Shown in pieces: positions 17,919 through 27,251 of a DNA stretch of 64,000 bases; the stretch's first letter is position 1; every line of letters starts with the position of its first letter. The stretch is taken from assembly GCA_900314975.1 (NCBI GenBank), contig OMXI01000001.1, positions 1 to 64,000 of the forward strand. Direction: 5' to 3'. The notes beneath the pieces were generated by a model. It was given only the letters and a program-made list of their open reading frames with translations. It did not search any database and was not told the DNA's origin. Made by a program: the position numbers and the translations under genes. The DNA comes from an uncultured Eubacteriales bacterium (GTDB taxonomy: Bacteria > Bacillota > Clostridia > Oscillospirales > Ruminococcaceae).

Positions 17919-18332
17919 TCAGCGCTTGCTGTCGTTGACCAGATCGGCAAGAGTGATGTTGTCGACCACGTTTTTGATGGCATCATACAGCTTTTCCCAC
18001 ACGCCGAGTGTTACGCAGCTGTCGGCTCTGGGACAATCGTTATGCTCAAATTCAAGGCACTGCACGGGTGCAAGACTTCCCTCGGTCAAGCGAAGTATCA
18101 TACCGACAGTATATTCCTCGGGTGATTTGGTGAGCATATAGCCGCCGCCCGAACCTCTCACGCTCTTTACGCAGCCTGCGCGTGAAAGCACAGAGATTAT
18201 CTGTTCGAGATACTTTACACTTATCTGCTGCCTTTGTGCCACGTCCTTCAAAGCGACATACTTTCCAGGCTCGCACAATGCGAGGTCGAGCATAAGGCGC
18301 AGAGCATATCTGCCTTTTGTTGATATCTTCAA
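17919..18332 (-). CDS. Rrf2-family regulator with three-Cys motif (IscR/CymR-like)
   Basis: A 137-residue regulator. The winged helix is at residues 1-70 (MKISTKGRYALRLMLDLA, then ISVKYLEQIISVLSRAG and RGSGGGYML). A central loop has three cysteines spaced C-x7-C-x5-C (CLEFEHNDC, then PRADSC), reminiscent of the [2Fe-2S] site of IscR. The start is TTG (18330-18332) ten bases after AAAGGA. It lies directly downstream of metY-cysK, whose promoter carries a palindrome, and within a sulfur region, so a CymR- or IscR-like role in cysteine/Fe-S control is likely; effector unproven. Confidence 0.88.
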   Translation of the reverse strand: MKISTKGRYALRLMLDLALCEPGKYVALKDVAQRQQISVKYLEQIISVLSRAGCVKSVRGSGGGYMLTKSPEEYTVGMILRLTEGSLAPVQCLEFEHNDCPRADSCVTLGVWEKLYDAIKNVVDNITLADLVNDSKR

Positions 18333-18367
18333 AGCAGTTCAATCCTTTCCTTGATCATACTGCTATA

Positions 18368-18396
18368 ATTATATGCTTTTCTATAGGATTTGTCAA
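18368..18396 (-). promoter_or_regulatory. Promoter of the three-Cys Rrf2 regulator
   Basis: On the minus strand TTGACA, 17-base spacer, TATAAT. The spacer contains a single CCTA half-site, not a full CCTA-N9-TAGG repeat. The -35 box abuts the cysK terminator. Confidence 0.75.
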
Positions 18397-18433
18397 GAAA
18401 AAACGGAACATCGGCACAAAACCGACATTCCGT
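18397..18433 (-). terminator. Terminator of metY-cysK
   Basis: ACGGAATGTCGG / CCGATGTTCCGT stem followed by TTTTTTT on the minus strand. Confidence 0.88.
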
Positions 18434-18445
18434 CTTGACAAATCA

Positions 18446-19378
18446 TTATTCGGTAAACAGCGGAGTGGAGAAATATCTGTCGCCGCTGTCGGGCAGGATA
18501 GCCACTATGGTCTTGCCCTTGTTTTCGGGGCGCTTTGCAAGCTCGATAGCTGCATGCAGTGCTGCACCCGAGGAGATACCTACCGAGATACCCTCTTTAT
18601 GCGCGAGCAGCTTTGCCTTTGCAAAGGCATCTTCATTTGAAACGGCAAACACCTCGTCATAGATGCTTGTATCAAGCACCTCAGGTACAAAGCCTGCACC
18701 GATACCCTGGATCTTGTGTGCGCCCGCAGTGCCCTTGGAAAGCACGGGTGAGCTTTCAGGCTCAACGGCTACTACCTTGACATCGGGGTTTTTACCCTTA
18801 AGGAACGAGCCTACGCCGCTGACTGTTCCGCCTGTACCGACACCTGCGATAAAGATATCAACCTTTCCGTCGGTATCGTTCCATATCTCAGGACCTGTTG
18901 TAGTTCTGTGTATTTCGGGGTTTGCGGGGTTTACAAACTGCCCCGGGATAAAGCTGTTCTCAATTTCCTTGGAAAGCTCCTCTGCCTTTGCAATAGCGCC
19001 CTTCATTCCCTGTGAGCCGTCTGTAAGGACTATTTCAGCGCCGTATGAACGCAGGATATTGCGGCGTTCTACGCTCATCGTTTCGGGCATTGTGATTATA
19101 ATGCGGTAGCCTTTGGCCGCTGCGATAGATGCAAGACCGATACCTGTATTGCCAGAGGTCGGCTCAATGATGACAGAGCCTTTTTTAAGCAGACCGTTCT
19201 GTTCTGCCTTTTCTATCATTGCCTTGGCGATTCTGTCCTTAACGCTGCCTGCGGGATTGAAGTATTCAAGCTTTGCAAGCACTGTTGCTTCGAGCTTGAG
19301 CTCCTGCTCAATGTTTACGGTTTCAACAAGCGGAGTGTTGCCGATAAGTCCGAGTGTACCCTTGTAGATGTTAGCCAT
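18446..19378 (-). CDS. cysK: Cysteine synthase (O-acetylserine sulfhydrylase)
   Basis: A 310-residue PLP enzyme making cysteine from O-acetylserine and sulfide. The PLP lysine is Lys47 in NPAGSVKDR; the phosphate/substrate loop is PTSGNTGIG (about residues 73-81); [12 protein letters not shown] binds the cofactor phosphate. GGAGAG precedes the ATG. It lies 15 bases after metY and shares its promoter and operator, so both direct sulfhydrylation enzymes are co-regulated. A second, MccA-type paralogue is at 32593. Confidence 0.95.
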   Translation of the reverse strand: MANIYKGTLGLIGNTPLVETVNIEQELKLEATVLAKLEYFNPAGSVKDRIAKAMIEKAEQNGLLKKGSVIIEPTSGNTGIGLASIAAAKGYRIIITMPETMSVERRNILRSYGAEIVLTDGSQGMKGAIAKAEELSKEIENSFIPGQFVNPANPEIHRTTTGPEIWNDTDGKVDIFIAGVGTGGTVSGVGSFLKGKNPDVKVVAVEPESSPVLSKGTAGAHKIQGIGAGFVPEVLDTSIYDEVFAVSNEDAFAKAKLLAHKEGISVGISSGAALHAAIELAKRPENKGKTIVAILPDSGDRYFSTPLFTE

Positions 19379-19393
19379 AGTTTTCTCTCCTTT

Positions 19394-20674
19394 TTATTTG
19401 ATAGCCGCAAAACCGTTTTCAAGGTCTGCGATAATATCGTCTATATGCTCTGTACCGATAGAAAGTCTGATAGTGTTCTGGTTGATGCCGGCATCGGTCA
19501 GCTCCTGCTCGGAAAGCTGCGAATGTGTTGTAGATGCAGGGTGGATAACGAGCGACTTGACATCGGCTACGTTTGCAAGCAGTGAGAATATCTTGAGTGC
19601 GTCGATAAACTTCCACGCTTCCTCCTTGCCGCCCTTGATGTCAAAGGTGAATATCGAACCGCCGCCGTTTTTAAAGTACTTATTATAGAGGTCGTGCTGC
19701 GGATGGTCGGGCAGTGACGGATGATTCACCTTTTCAACCAAAGGATTTGACGCGAGGTATTCTACGACTTTCTTTGTATTTTCAGCATGGCGCTCAAGTC
19801 TAAGCGAGAGCGTTTCGATACCCTGAAGGAGAAGGAACGCATTGAACGGCGAGATTGCCGCACCTGTATCACGCAGAAGGATGGCTCTGATGTATGTCAC
19901 GAATGCAGCAGGACCTGCCGCAGCGGTGAAAGATACACCGTGGTAGCTCGGGTTTGGTGCAGCGATGCCGGGGAATTTTTCGGGTGACCAGTTGAATTTG
20001 CCCGAATCAACGATAACGCCGCCAAGTGTTGTTCCGTGACCGCCAAGGAACTTTGTTGCAGAGTGTACAACGATGTCTGCACCAAGCTCGATAGGCTTGA
20101 TAAGGAACGGTGTACCGAACGTATTATCGATAACGAGCGGAATGTTGTGAGCGTGTGCAAGCTCGGAAAGAGCCTCGATATCGGGGATATCGCTGTTAGG
20201 GTTACCCAGTGTCTCGATAAAGATCGCCTTTGTCTCGGGCTTGATAGCAGCTTTTACCTCGTCAAGATCGTGGATATCAACGAATGTGGTGTCGATGCCG
20301 TAGATTGGCAGAGTGTGTGCAAGCAGATTGAAGCTGCCGCCGTAGATGGTCTTTTGCGCTACGATATGCTCGCCCTTGCCTGCAAGTGCCTCAATGGTGT
20401 AGCTGATAGCCGCTGCGCCCGATGCTACTGCAAGTGCTGCAACGCCGCCCTCAAGGGCTGCTACTCTCTTTTCAAGAACATCCTGGGTGGAGTTTGTAAG
20501 TCTGCCGTAGATGTTGCCTGCATCTGCAAGTCCGAAGCGTGCTGCTGCGTGCTCGGAATTGTGGAAAACATAAGATGTGGTCTGATAGATAGGCACTGCC
20601 CTTGAATCTGTTGCTGGGTCTGCCTGTTCCTGTCCAACGTGAAGCTGTAATGTTTCAAATCTATAGTTGCTCAT
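19394..20674 (-). CDS. metY: O-acetylhomoserine sulfhydrylase
   Basis: A 426-residue PLP enzyme of the Cys/Met metabolism family; its length and the insert after [17 protein letters not shown] (PLP-binding Lys) are typical of MetY rather than of the 380-residue MetB/MetC types. It would make homocysteine from O-acetylhomoserine and sulfide, or methionine with methanethiol. AAGGAG precedes the ATG. First gene of metY-cysK, with an operator over its -35 box. A second MetY is encoded at 42574. Confidence 0.94.
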   Translation of the reverse strand: MSNYRFETLQLHVGQEQADPATDSRAVPIYQTTSYVFHNSEHAAARFGLADAGNIYGRLTNSTQDVLEKRVAALEGGVAALAVASGAAAISYTIEALAGKGEHIVAQKTIYGGSFNLLAHTLPIYGIDTTFVDIHDLDEVKAAIKPETKAIFIETLGNPNSDIPDIEALSELAHAHNIPLVIDNTFGTPFLIKPIELGADIVVHSATKFLGGHGTTLGGVIVDSGKFNWSPEKFPGIAAPNPSYHGVSFTAAAGPAAFVTYIRAILLRDTGAAISPFNAFLLLQGIETLSLRLERHAENTKKVVEYLASNPLVEKVNHPSLPDHPQHDLYNKYFKNGGGSIFTFDIKGGKEEAWKFIDALKIFSLLANVADVKSLVIHPASTTHSQLSEQELTDAGINQNTIRLSIGTEHIDDIIADLENGFAAIK

Positions 20675-20894
20675 AATAATTTACTCCTTTTCAAATCAAA
20701 TGTTTATTGTTGATGTAGTTTTGTTTTACAAGATTCAACAGACATACATTCGTCCGAATCGGTAGTTGCTGCGATTAAGTTCTTTAAAATGTATTGTCAT
20801 TTCAAGCACTTCCCTGTTTAATAATGTGGTGGTTTACAGCCTGCTTTTTCAAACCTTTCGGCTGACAAATCCTATTTCCTATCGGTTTGATATG

Positions 20895-20923
20895 ATTATA
20901 GCTCATATTTCCTACAAAGTCAA
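20895..20923 (-). promoter_or_regulatory. metY-cysK promoter
   Basis: On the minus strand TTGACT, 17-base spacer, TATAAT. The -35 hexamer lies inside the palindrome at 20907-20931. Confidence 0.85.
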
Positions 20924-20931
20924 TAGGAAAT
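20907..20931. promoter_or_regulatory. Rrf2-type operator overlapping the metY -35 box
   Basis: A perfect 8-bp inverted repeat ATTTCCTA-N9-TAGGAAAT. It occludes the -35 element, so binding should repress. The same CCTA-N9-TAGG core recurs at 20958, 20996, 53752 and 53798. Confidence 0.8.
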
Positions 20932-20957
20932 ACTGTACAAATCGCACAGCATATTAA

Positions 20958-20974
20958 CCTACTTATATTGTAGG
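20958..20974. promoter_or_regulatory. Second CCTA-N9-TAGG site between metY and sufC promoters
   Basis: CCTACTTATATTGTAGG lies midway in the divergent region, upstream of both promoters, where it could assist cooperative binding. Confidence 0.7.
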
Positions 20975-20995
20975 ATATTATAAATTTGCATAAAT

Positions 20996-21012
20996 CCTAT
21001 TGACTTGGTAGG
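20996..21012. promoter_or_regulatory. Rrf2-type operator overlapping the suf -35 box
   Basis: CCTATTGACTTGGTAGG; the reverse complement has the same GTCAATAGG arm as the metY site. The arm includes the TTGACT -35 hexamer. Confidence 0.78.
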
Positions 21013-21028
21013 CTAATGATGATACAAT
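21000..21028 (+). promoter_or_regulatory. sufCBDSU promoter
   Basis: TTGACT, 17-base spacer, TACAAT; same geometry relative to the operator as at metY, on the other strand. Confidence 0.85.
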
Positions 21029-21140
21029 GTGTCTATATCATAGTGTAATGATAGGAAAAAGAAAATCAAAGACACATTATATTAAAGCGTAATAAAGCCG
21101 CTGACGTAAAATGCGGCAAAATAGATTTGGAGGATATACG

Positions 21141-21887
21141 ATGTCACAGTTACTTTCAATAAAAGAGCTAAAGGTGTCTGCCGAGGACAAGCCTTTGCTG
21201 CACGGTGTTTCGCTGGACATTCAAAGCGGCAGCACTCACGTTCTTATGGGTCCAAACGGTGCGGGAAAATCAACTCTCGGTCTTACTGTAATGGGCAGCC
21301 CCGAATACACTGTTACGGGAGGAAAGATATTCTTTGAGGGCGAGGACATAACCGATGAATCGGCTTATGAAAGGGCAAAGAGAGGTATTTTTCTGTCCTT
21401 TCAGAACCCTGTGGAGATACCCGGCATAACGCTGTCGGAGTTTCTTCGCAACTCGCTGGAGCAGATAAGCGGCAAGCATATGAAGCTATGGGATTTCAAA
21501 AAGAAGCTGAAGGCTGCGATGGAAATACTGAATATGGACAGTTCATATGCGGACAGAGACTTAAACGTTGGATTCTCGGGCGGCGAGAAAAAGAAATCGG
21601 AGATATTGCAGCTTCTGATGCTTGAGCCAAAACTCGCTATACTTGACGAGACAGACTCGGGACTTGATGTTGATGCGGTAAAGACCGTATCACAGGGCAT
21701 AAACGAATACAAGTCTCGCACGGGCGGCTCGCTGCTTATAATCACGCACAACACAAAGATACTTGAGGCGCTCAATGTTGACAGGACACATATTCTTGCA
21801 GCGGGAAAGATAACTGCGCAGGGCGGCGCAGAGCTTGTTGATGACGTTATCACAAACGGCTTTGACAGATACATTAGCGGGGAGTGA
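21141..21887 (+). CDS. sufC: Fe-S cluster assembly ATPase SufC
   Basis: A 248-residue ABC-type ATPase of the SufBCD scaffold. Walker A is MGPNGAGKST, the signature is VGFSGGEKKK and Walker B is LAILDETDSGLD, the exact SufC versions. The start at 21141 follows TTTGGAGG; the upstream in-frame Met at 21111 is not needed. First gene of sufC-B-D-S-U; drives conformational change of SufBD during [4Fe-4S] assembly. Confidence 0.97.
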   Translation: MSQLLSIKELKVSAEDKPLLHGVSLDIQSGSTHVLMGPNGAGKSTLGLTVMGSPEYTVTGGKIFFEGEDITDESAYERAKRGIFLSFQNPVEIPGITLSEFLRNSLEQISGKHMKLWDFKKKLKAAMEILNMDSSYADRDLNVGFSGGEKKKSEILQLLMLEPKLAILDETDSGLDVDAVKTVSQGINEYKSRTGGSLLIITHNTKILEALNVDRTHILAAGKITAQGGAELVDDVITNGFDRYISGE

Positions 21888-21891
21888 GAAG

Positions 21892-23301
21892 ATGAGCGAA
21901 AAAACTATTGTTGCGGACATTGACCGTTCACGCTATGATTTCAGATTTGAAGAGGACGAAAGCAATTATCTGGGCAGCGGACTTACTGCGGAGATAGTCA
22001 CAGAGCTTTCGCAGGAAAAAGGCGACCCCGAATGGATGAGGGATTTAAGGCTGCACTCGCTTGACATATACAACAAGACAAAAATGGTTGAGTGGGGACC
22101 GTCGATAGATGAACTCGATGTGGACAAGATAGTCACATACATCAGGCAGAAAAGCCGTATGAATACTGACTGGAACGATGTACCCGAGGATATAAAAAAG
22201 ACGTTTGAAAACCTGGGTATACCGCAGGCTGAACGTGAGTCGCTCGCGGGTGTGGGCGCGCAGTACGACAGCGAGCTGGTTTATCACAATGTGAGAAAAG
22301 AGGTTGCGCAGTCGGGTGTGGTATACACTGACCTTGAAAGCGCTATGCACGATGAGCGCTACGGCGAAATAATAAAGTCGCATTTTATGAAGCTCGTACC
22401 GCCGACAGACCACAAGTTTGCGGCGCTGCACGGTGCGGTATGGTCGGGCGGCTCGTTTGTATATGTGCCAAAGGGCGTGAGGCTGGAGATACCATTGCAG
22501 TCGTATTTCAGACTTAACGCAAAGGGTGCGGGACAGTTTGAGCACACGCTGATAATTCTTGAGGAAGACTCGTATCTGCACTTTATAGAGGGCTGCTCTG
22601 CCCCGAAATACTACGAGGCAGGTCTGCACGCCGGATGCGTAGAGCTTTACGTGGGCAAGAATGCGACGCTGCGCTACTCTACTATCGAAAACTGGTCAAA
22701 GAATATGTACAACCTCAACACAAAGCGCGCGCTTGTTTCGCAGGGCGGAAAGATAGAATGGGTATCGGGCAGCTTCGGCTCGCACGTTTCATATCTGTAT
22801 CCAATGAGTATACTCAACGGCGAGGGCGCTCGCGCGGAATTTACGGGAATCACCTTTGCAGGCGAGGGACAGAATCTCGACACAGGTGCAAAGATGATAC
22901 ACAATGCGCCGAACACATCATCATATATGAACACAAAGTCTATCAGCAAATCGGGCGGCATAAGCACGTTCAGAAGCGCTGTTGTGGTGAAGGAAAATGC
23001 TGTGGGCAGCAAAAGCTCGGTAAGCTGCGAATCGCTTATGCTTGACAAGATCTCGCGCTCTGACACTGTGCCTGCTATGGACATACGCACAAAGTACGCC
23101 GACATAGGACACGAGGCAAAGATCGGTCGCATAAGTGACGAATCGGTATTTTATCTGATGAGCAGAGGAATGAGCGAGCAGGACGCAAAGGCTATGATAG
23201 TAAGAGGCTTTGCAGACAATGTTTCAAAGGAGCTTCCGCTTGAATATGCGATGGAGATGAACAATCTTATCGGACTTGAAATGCACGGAAGCATAGGGTG
23301 A
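21892..23301 (+). CDS. sufB: Fe-S cluster scaffold protein SufB
   Basis: 469 residues, the usual SufB length. It has the conserved SufB start (DRSRYDFRFEED, GLTAEIVTELS), the beta-helix core (WSGGSFVYVPKGVRLEIPLQ, YFRLNAKGAGQFEHTLII) and the C-terminal SRGMSEQDAKAMIVRGF. The start at 21892 is preceded by GGGGAG; an upstream in-frame Met at 21835 lies inside sufC and is rejected. Works with SufC and SufD to build Fe-S clusters. Confidence 0.97.
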   Translation: MSEKTIVADIDRSRYDFRFEEDESNYLGSGLTAEIVTELSQEKGDPEWMRDLRLHSLDIYNKTKMVEWGPSIDELDVDKIVTYIRQKSRMNTDWNDVPEDIKKTFENLGIPQAERESLAGVGAQYDSELVYHNVRKEVAQSGVVYTDLESAMHDERYGEIIKSHFMKLVPPTDHKFAALHGAVWSGGSFVYVPKGVRLEIPLQSYFRLNAKGAGQFEHTLIILEEDSYLHFIEGCSAPKYYEAGLHAGCVELYVGKNATLRYSTIENWSKNMYNLNTKRALVSQGGKIEWVSGSFGSHVSYLYPMSILNGEGARAEFTGITFAGEGQNLDTGAKMIHNAPNTSSYMNTKSISKSGGISTFRSAVVVKENAVGSKSSVSCESLMLDKISRSDTVPAMDIRTKYADIGHEAKIGRISDESVFYLMSRGMSEQDAKAMIVRGFADNVSKELPLEYAMEMNNLIGLEMHGSIG

Positions 23302-23306
23302 GATAA

Positions 23307-24185
23307 ATGAGTACAGTAAAACTGAACACACTCCCTGCGCCGACTTTTTCGTGGCTGGGAGTAAATGATATACAGGCTGATGTCGGGGCGCTTGACAACG
23401 GGACTTATGCTTTGGACAACGGCAGCTGCACCGAGGTACTGTCGGGCGGCGCTTACGAGATTACTGCGCAGGGCGGTGAAATTCGCGAGGCGGTAATGTT
23501 TATCAGCCCAAATGACAGTGCGCAGGTAAGCACGACCGTCAAAGCAGGCGGCAGCTCGGCAGTCAGGCTTGTACAGGTGTTTGATGGCAAGGCGCAGACG
23601 GTTTCAAGCGTTAAGGCTTTGCTTGAGGACGATACAGGGTTTGAGCTGGTGCAGCTTTACCTTGGAACAGGCAGCACCATAAGCGAAATAGACACGCAGC
23701 TTGGCGGCAGAAAGTCAGAGTTCACCGCGAACATCGGCTATCTGCTCGGCGGTGATGACAAGCTGGACATAAACCTTATTGCAAGGCATCTGGGCAAAAA
23801 AACAAAGTCACAGATAACCGCAAAAGGTGTTATGAATGACAGTGCACAAAAAACCTTCAAAGGCACTATAGACTTTGTGAGCGGCTCCGCAGGTGCATCC
23901 GGCGCTGAAAACGAGGACGTTTTGCTTATCGGCGAAAAGGTCGTAAATAAGACCGTTCCGCTGATACTTTGTGCTGAGGAGGACGTTGAGGGCAGCCACG
24001 GCGCATCTATCGGGCGTGTTGACGAGGAGCATATTTTTTATATGCAATCAAGAGGCTTGCCGCAGGAAAAAATTGTGCAGCTGATGGCGCAGTCCAAGAT
24101 AGCGCAGATAGTGAACACTATTGCAGACGAGCAGGTGCGCGCTCGAATCAACAATAAAATTGGGCGAGGAAAAGACGATGAATAA
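23307..24185 (+). CDS. sufD: SufD-like scaffold subunit (short form)
   Basis: 292 residues, shorter than the roughly 420 of E. coli SufD, as is common in Clostridia. The recognisable part is the C-terminal beta-helix (GVMNDSAQKTFKGTIDFVSG, then SHGASIGRVDEEHIFYMQSRGLP), which includes the SufBD family motif around the histidine in ASIGRVDEE. It lies 5 bases after sufB and overlaps sufS by 8 bases, so expression is coupled. Confidence 0.92.
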   Translation: MSTVKLNTLPAPTFSWLGVNDIQADVGALDNGTYALDNGSCTEVLSGGAYEITAQGGEIREAVMFISPNDSAQVSTTVKAGGSSAVRLVQVFDGKAQTVSSVKALLEDDTGFELVQLYLGTGSTISEIDTQLGGRKSEFTANIGYLLGGDDKLDINLIARHLGKKTKSQITAKGVMNDSAQKTFKGTIDFVSGSAGASGAENEDVLLIGEKVVNKTVPLILCAEEDVEGSHGASIGRVDEEHIFYMQSRGLPQEKIVQLMAQSKIAQIVNTIADEQVRARINNKIGRGKDDE

Positions 24186-25401
24186 CGCACTTCTGGGAAA
24201 AGAAAACTTCCCTGTTTTTGAAAAATATAAAGACCTTGTTTACCTTGACAGCTCTGCGACACAGCAAAAGCCGAGACAGGTCATAGAGGCAGCGCAGAGG
24301 TACTATTTTGAGCAAAATGCAAACCCTTTGCGCGGACTGTACGATCTGAGCGTAAAGGCTACGCAGGCTTATGAAGATGCGCGGGAAAGCGTGAGGAAAT
24401 TTATCGGTGCGAAAAGCACCAAGGAGATAATCTTTACACGAAACGCTACGGAAAGCCTCAACCTTATTGCTTTCAGCTGGGGACAGGCAAACATCACACA
24501 GGGTGATGAGATACTTGTGTGCATTTCAGAGCATCACTCTAACCTTTTGCCGTGGCAGATACTTGCAAAGCAAAAGGGTGCGGTGCTTAGATTTCTTGAA
24601 TGTGACAAAAGCGGTAAATACACAAAGGACGCACTTGAAAAGGCTTTGACGAAAAGAACAAAGCTGTTTGCGACAGCGCAGATATCAAATGTTTTCGGCA
24701 GGCTCAATCCGATAAAAGAGTTTGCGGAAATTGCCCACAAAAACGGCACGCTGATTGTTTGCGATGCGGCACAGAGCGCGGCGCACATACCTATTGATGT
24801 GCAAAATCTCGGTGTGGATTTTCTTGCGTTTTCGGGACACAAGATGCTCGCGCCGATGGGCATAGGCGTGCTTTACGCAAGGCAAGAGCTTCTTGAAAAT
24901 ATGCCGCCGTTTCTTTCGGGTGGTGAAATGATAGAATATGTCACGCGCGACGGAGCGACTTACGCAGAGCTGCCTCACAAATTTGAGGCGGGTACAGTAA
25001 ATGTCGGCGGTGCAGTGGGTCTGGCTGCGGCGATAGACTACATCGGTGAGCTTGGTTTCGAGACGATTCAAAATCGTGAAAACGAGCTTACACGGCTTGC
25101 ATTTGAAGAAATGAAAAAGACGCAGCACATAAACATAATCGGTGCAGACGATGCAGGCGAGCATCACGGGATACTTTCGTTTACGATCGACGGCGTTCAC
25201 CCGCACGATATTGCGGCGATATTTGATGCTGACGGCATAGCTATCCGCGCGGGACATCACTGTGCGCAGCCGCTGCACGAGTATCTGCAAGTGCCGTCAA
25301 GTGCTCGGATGAGCCTTGCATTTTACAATGACGAAAAAGATATTGAGCGTTTTATCAAAACACTTGGTTCGATAAGAAGGAGAATGGGCTATGACAGATG
25401 A
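24178..25401 (+). CDS. sufS: Cysteine desulfurase SufS
   Basis: A 407-residue class II cysteine desulfurase (Csd/SufS type). The PLP lysine is in FLAFSGHKMLAPMGIG; the active-site Cys362 is in RAGHHCAQPLHEY; ARMSLAFYN closes the C-terminus. It releases sulfur from cysteine as a persulfide and passes it to SufU. The start at 24178 overlaps sufD by 8 bases; the stop overlaps sufU by 11 bases. Confidence 0.96.
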   Translation: MNNALLGKENFPVFEKYKDLVYLDSSATQQKPRQVIEAAQRYYFEQNANPLRGLYDLSVKATQAYEDARESVRKFIGAKSTKEIIFTRNATESLNLIAFSWGQANITQGDEILVCISEHHSNLLPWQILAKQKGAVLRFLECDKSGKYTKDALEKALTKRTKLFATAQISNVFGRLNPIKEFAEIAHKNGTLIVCDAAQSAAHIPIDVQNLGVDFLAFSGHKMLAPMGIGVLYARQELLENMPPFLSGGEMIEYVTRDGATYAELPHKFEAGTVNVGGAVGLAAAIDYIGELGFETIQNRENELTRLAFEEMKKTQHINIIGADDAGEHHGILSFTIDGVHPHDIAAIFDADGIAIRAGHHCAQPLHEYLQVPSSARMSLAFYNDEKDIERFIKTLGSIRRRMGYDR

Positions 25402-25819
25402 AAGCTTTTACGGCGAGGTGCTTGCAGACCACAATCTTCATCCGCTGCACAAGCGCGAGCTTGAATGTGCAACACACTGCTGCAAGGGCTTGAACCCTAC
25501 GTGCGGCGATAATATCGAACTGCACCTGAACATTCAGGACGGTATTGTCAAGGACGGCTCGTTCACGGGAATCGGGTGTGCTGTTTCGCAGGCAAGCGCG
25601 GATATAATGCTTGAGCTTATCATTGGAAAGCCGCTTGAGGATGCAAGGCATTACGCACAGCTTTTCAGAAAAATGATAGGCGGCGAGGCAACACAGGACG
25701 AAATAGATGAACTTGAAGAGGCGGGCGCTTTGCACAACGTTTCAAAAATGCCTGCAAGAGTGAAATGTGCACTTCTCAGCTGGAACACTATGGAGAAGCT
25801 GCTCGACGGTGATAATTAA
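25391..25819 (+). CDS. sufU: Sulfur-transfer protein SufU
   Basis: A 142-residue NifU/IscU-like protein of the Gram-positive SufU type, which accepts sulfur from SufS on a zinc-bound cysteine. Ligand cysteines are Cys38 (NPTCGD, with the neighbouring Asp), Cys63 (GIGCAVSQASADIM) and Cys126 (ARVKCALLSW). GGAGAA precedes the ATG, inside the end of sufS. Confidence 0.95.
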   Translation: MTDESFYGEVLADHNLHPLHKRELECATHCCKGLNPTCGDNIELHLNIQDGIVKDGSFTGIGCAVSQASADIMLELIIGKPLEDARHYAQLFRKMIGGEATQDEIDELEEAGALHNVSKMPARVKCALLSWNTMEKLLDGDN

Positions 25820-25838
25820 AAGAGAGGAGAAGCCTGAA

Positions 25839-26288
25839 ATGAAAATCTCAACAAGAGTCGAAATGGGCATTGTGGTGCTGACAGATATAGCTATCCATTC
25901 CGAAAACGGACAGGCTGTGCGTTCTTCGGAAATATCACAAAGACAGAATATTTCACAGAAATATCTTGAGCAGATCCTTCTGGGTCTGCGCCAGGGGAAA
26001 TTTGTTAACGGTCAGAAAGGCATACACGGCGGTTACCAGCTTTCACGTCCTGCTGAAAAGATACAGCTTTTTGACCTGCTCAATGCTCTTGACAACAACA
26101 TTTTAGCAAATACCTATGATGCTGACATGGCTCAGCCCGACGGTATACGCGCATCTGTAAACAACTGTCTGTGGTCAAATCTGAACAGCTATATGCGCCG
26201 CTTTATAGAAAAAATGACTCTTGCAGACCTTATAAAAGAATACAAGGAAAGCTGCTGCAAGCAAAAGGATTATATGTACTACATTTAG
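25839..26288 (+). CDS. Rrf2-family regulator without the three-Cys cluster motif
   Basis: 149 residues. Winged helix at 1-75 (MKISTRVEMGIVVLTDIA, NISQKYLEQILLGLRQGKFV, GIHGGYQLSRP), dimerisation helix near the end (MTLADLIKEYKE). In place of the IscR-like C-x7-C-x5-C of the paralogue at 17919 it has only NNC, with a CC pair close to the C-terminus. It lies 19 bases after sufU and so is autoregulated if the suf promoter is. The start at 25839 follows GAGGAG. Likely a CymR-like sensor; effector unknown. Confidence 0.88.
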   Translation: MKISTRVEMGIVVLTDIAIHSENGQAVRSSEISQRQNISQKYLEQILLGLRQGKFVNGQKGIHGGYQLSRPAEKIQLFDLLNALDNNILANTYDADMAQPDGIRASVNNCLWSNLNSYMRRFIEKMTLADLIKEYKESCCKQKDYMYYI

Positions 26289-26306
26289 TTGCGGGGAGGA
26301 AGGAAA

Positions 26307-27209
26307 ATGCCGTTAAGACTGAAAGAGACCTTACCGGTCATAGAGAAGCTGAAGAAAGAAAATATATTTGCAATGACGGAAGAACGTGCGCAGCATCAGG
26401 ATATCCGTCAGCTCAAAATAGCTGTGCTTAATCTGATGCCTGACAAGGAAAACACCGAACTGCAGCTTTTGCGGCTGCTTTCCAATTCGCCTTTGCAGAT
26501 AGAGGTAACGTTTATCAGGCTGGTAACACATCAATACAAAAACACGCCTGCATCGTATATGCTCAACAACTATCTGCCGTTTTATCAGATAGAGAACAAA
26601 TACTTTGACGGACTTATCATCACGGGTGCGCCTGTGGAGAAGCTGGCTTACGAGGACGTTGATTACTGGGGCGAGCTCAGCTCGATATTTGAATGGACAA
26701 GGCTGCATGTTACCTCTACGCTGTACTTGTGCTGGGCGGCGCAGGCGGGTTTGTACTATCATTACGGAGTGCATAAGTTTGAGCTTGACAATAAGCTGTC
26801 GGGTGTTTTCAGCCACACCGTTACAGATACACAAAGCGAGCTTTTGCGCGGCATAGATAAAAACTTCTATGCACCGCATTCAAGATACACGGGCTTGAAC
26901 AGGGATGACATAATAAGCAACGACAAGCTGACAATAACAGCGGAATCTGACGAGGCAGGTCCTTACATCATAACTGATGACAAGGGAAATGTTTTTGTAA
27001 ACGGACATCCCGAATATGACCTTTACAGGCTGTCAGAGGAATATATCCGTGATACTGACAAAGGGCTTTCGCCGCAGGTGCCAAAGAACTACTTCCCTGA
27101 CGACGACCCCGAAAAAGAGCCTGTGAGCCGCTGGCTGAGTGCGTCAAACGTACTGTTTACGAACTGGCTGAACTACTTTGTATATCAGATAACTCCTTAT
27201 GAATTCTGA
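26307..27209 (+). CDS. metA: Homoserine O-acetyltransferase (MetA family)
   Basis: A 300-residue MetA-family transferase. The nucleophile is Cys142 (YLCWAAQAG); the catalytic His/Glu pair is in NGHPEYDLYRL. Position 111 is Glu (GAPVEKL); in characterised MetA enzymes Glu at this position goes with acetyl-CoA and Gly with succinyl-CoA, so the product is probably O-acetylhomoserine, the substrate of both MetY enzymes here. GGGGAGG precedes the ATG. It follows the Rrf2 gene by 18 bases and probably belongs to the suf transcript. Confidence 0.93.
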   Translation: MPLRLKETLPVIEKLKKENIFAMTEERAQHQDIRQLKIAVLNLMPDKENTELQLLRLLSNSPLQIEVTFIRLVTHQYKNTPASYMLNNYLPFYQIENKYFDGLIITGAPVEKLAYEDVDYWGELSSIFEWTRLHVTSTLYLCWAAQAGLYYHYGVHKFELDNKLSGVFSHTVTDTQSELLRGIDKNFYAPHSRYTGLNRDDIISNDKLTITAESDEAGPYIITDDKGNVFVNGHPEYDLYRLSEEYIRDTDKGLSPQVPKNYFPDDDPEKEPVSRWLSASNVLFTNWLNYFVYQITPYEF

Positions 27210-27217
27210 CAAAAACA

Positions 27218-27250
27218 AGAGCGCTGTTTTTTGTGAACAACGCTCTTTTT
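27218..27250. terminator. Bidirectional terminator after metA
   Basis: AGAGCGcTGTT / AACAaCGCTCT stem, T-run on the plus strand and T-rich on the minus strand. It ends the suf-metA transcript and, from the other side, the nitrogenase-like operon. Confidence 0.85.
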
Positions 27251-27251
27251 G

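Noticed and set aside
20675..21140. S-box or T-box leader for metY or sufC
   Set aside because: The region is fully accounted for by two divergent promoters and three CCTA-N9-TAGG sites; no riboswitch core is seen.
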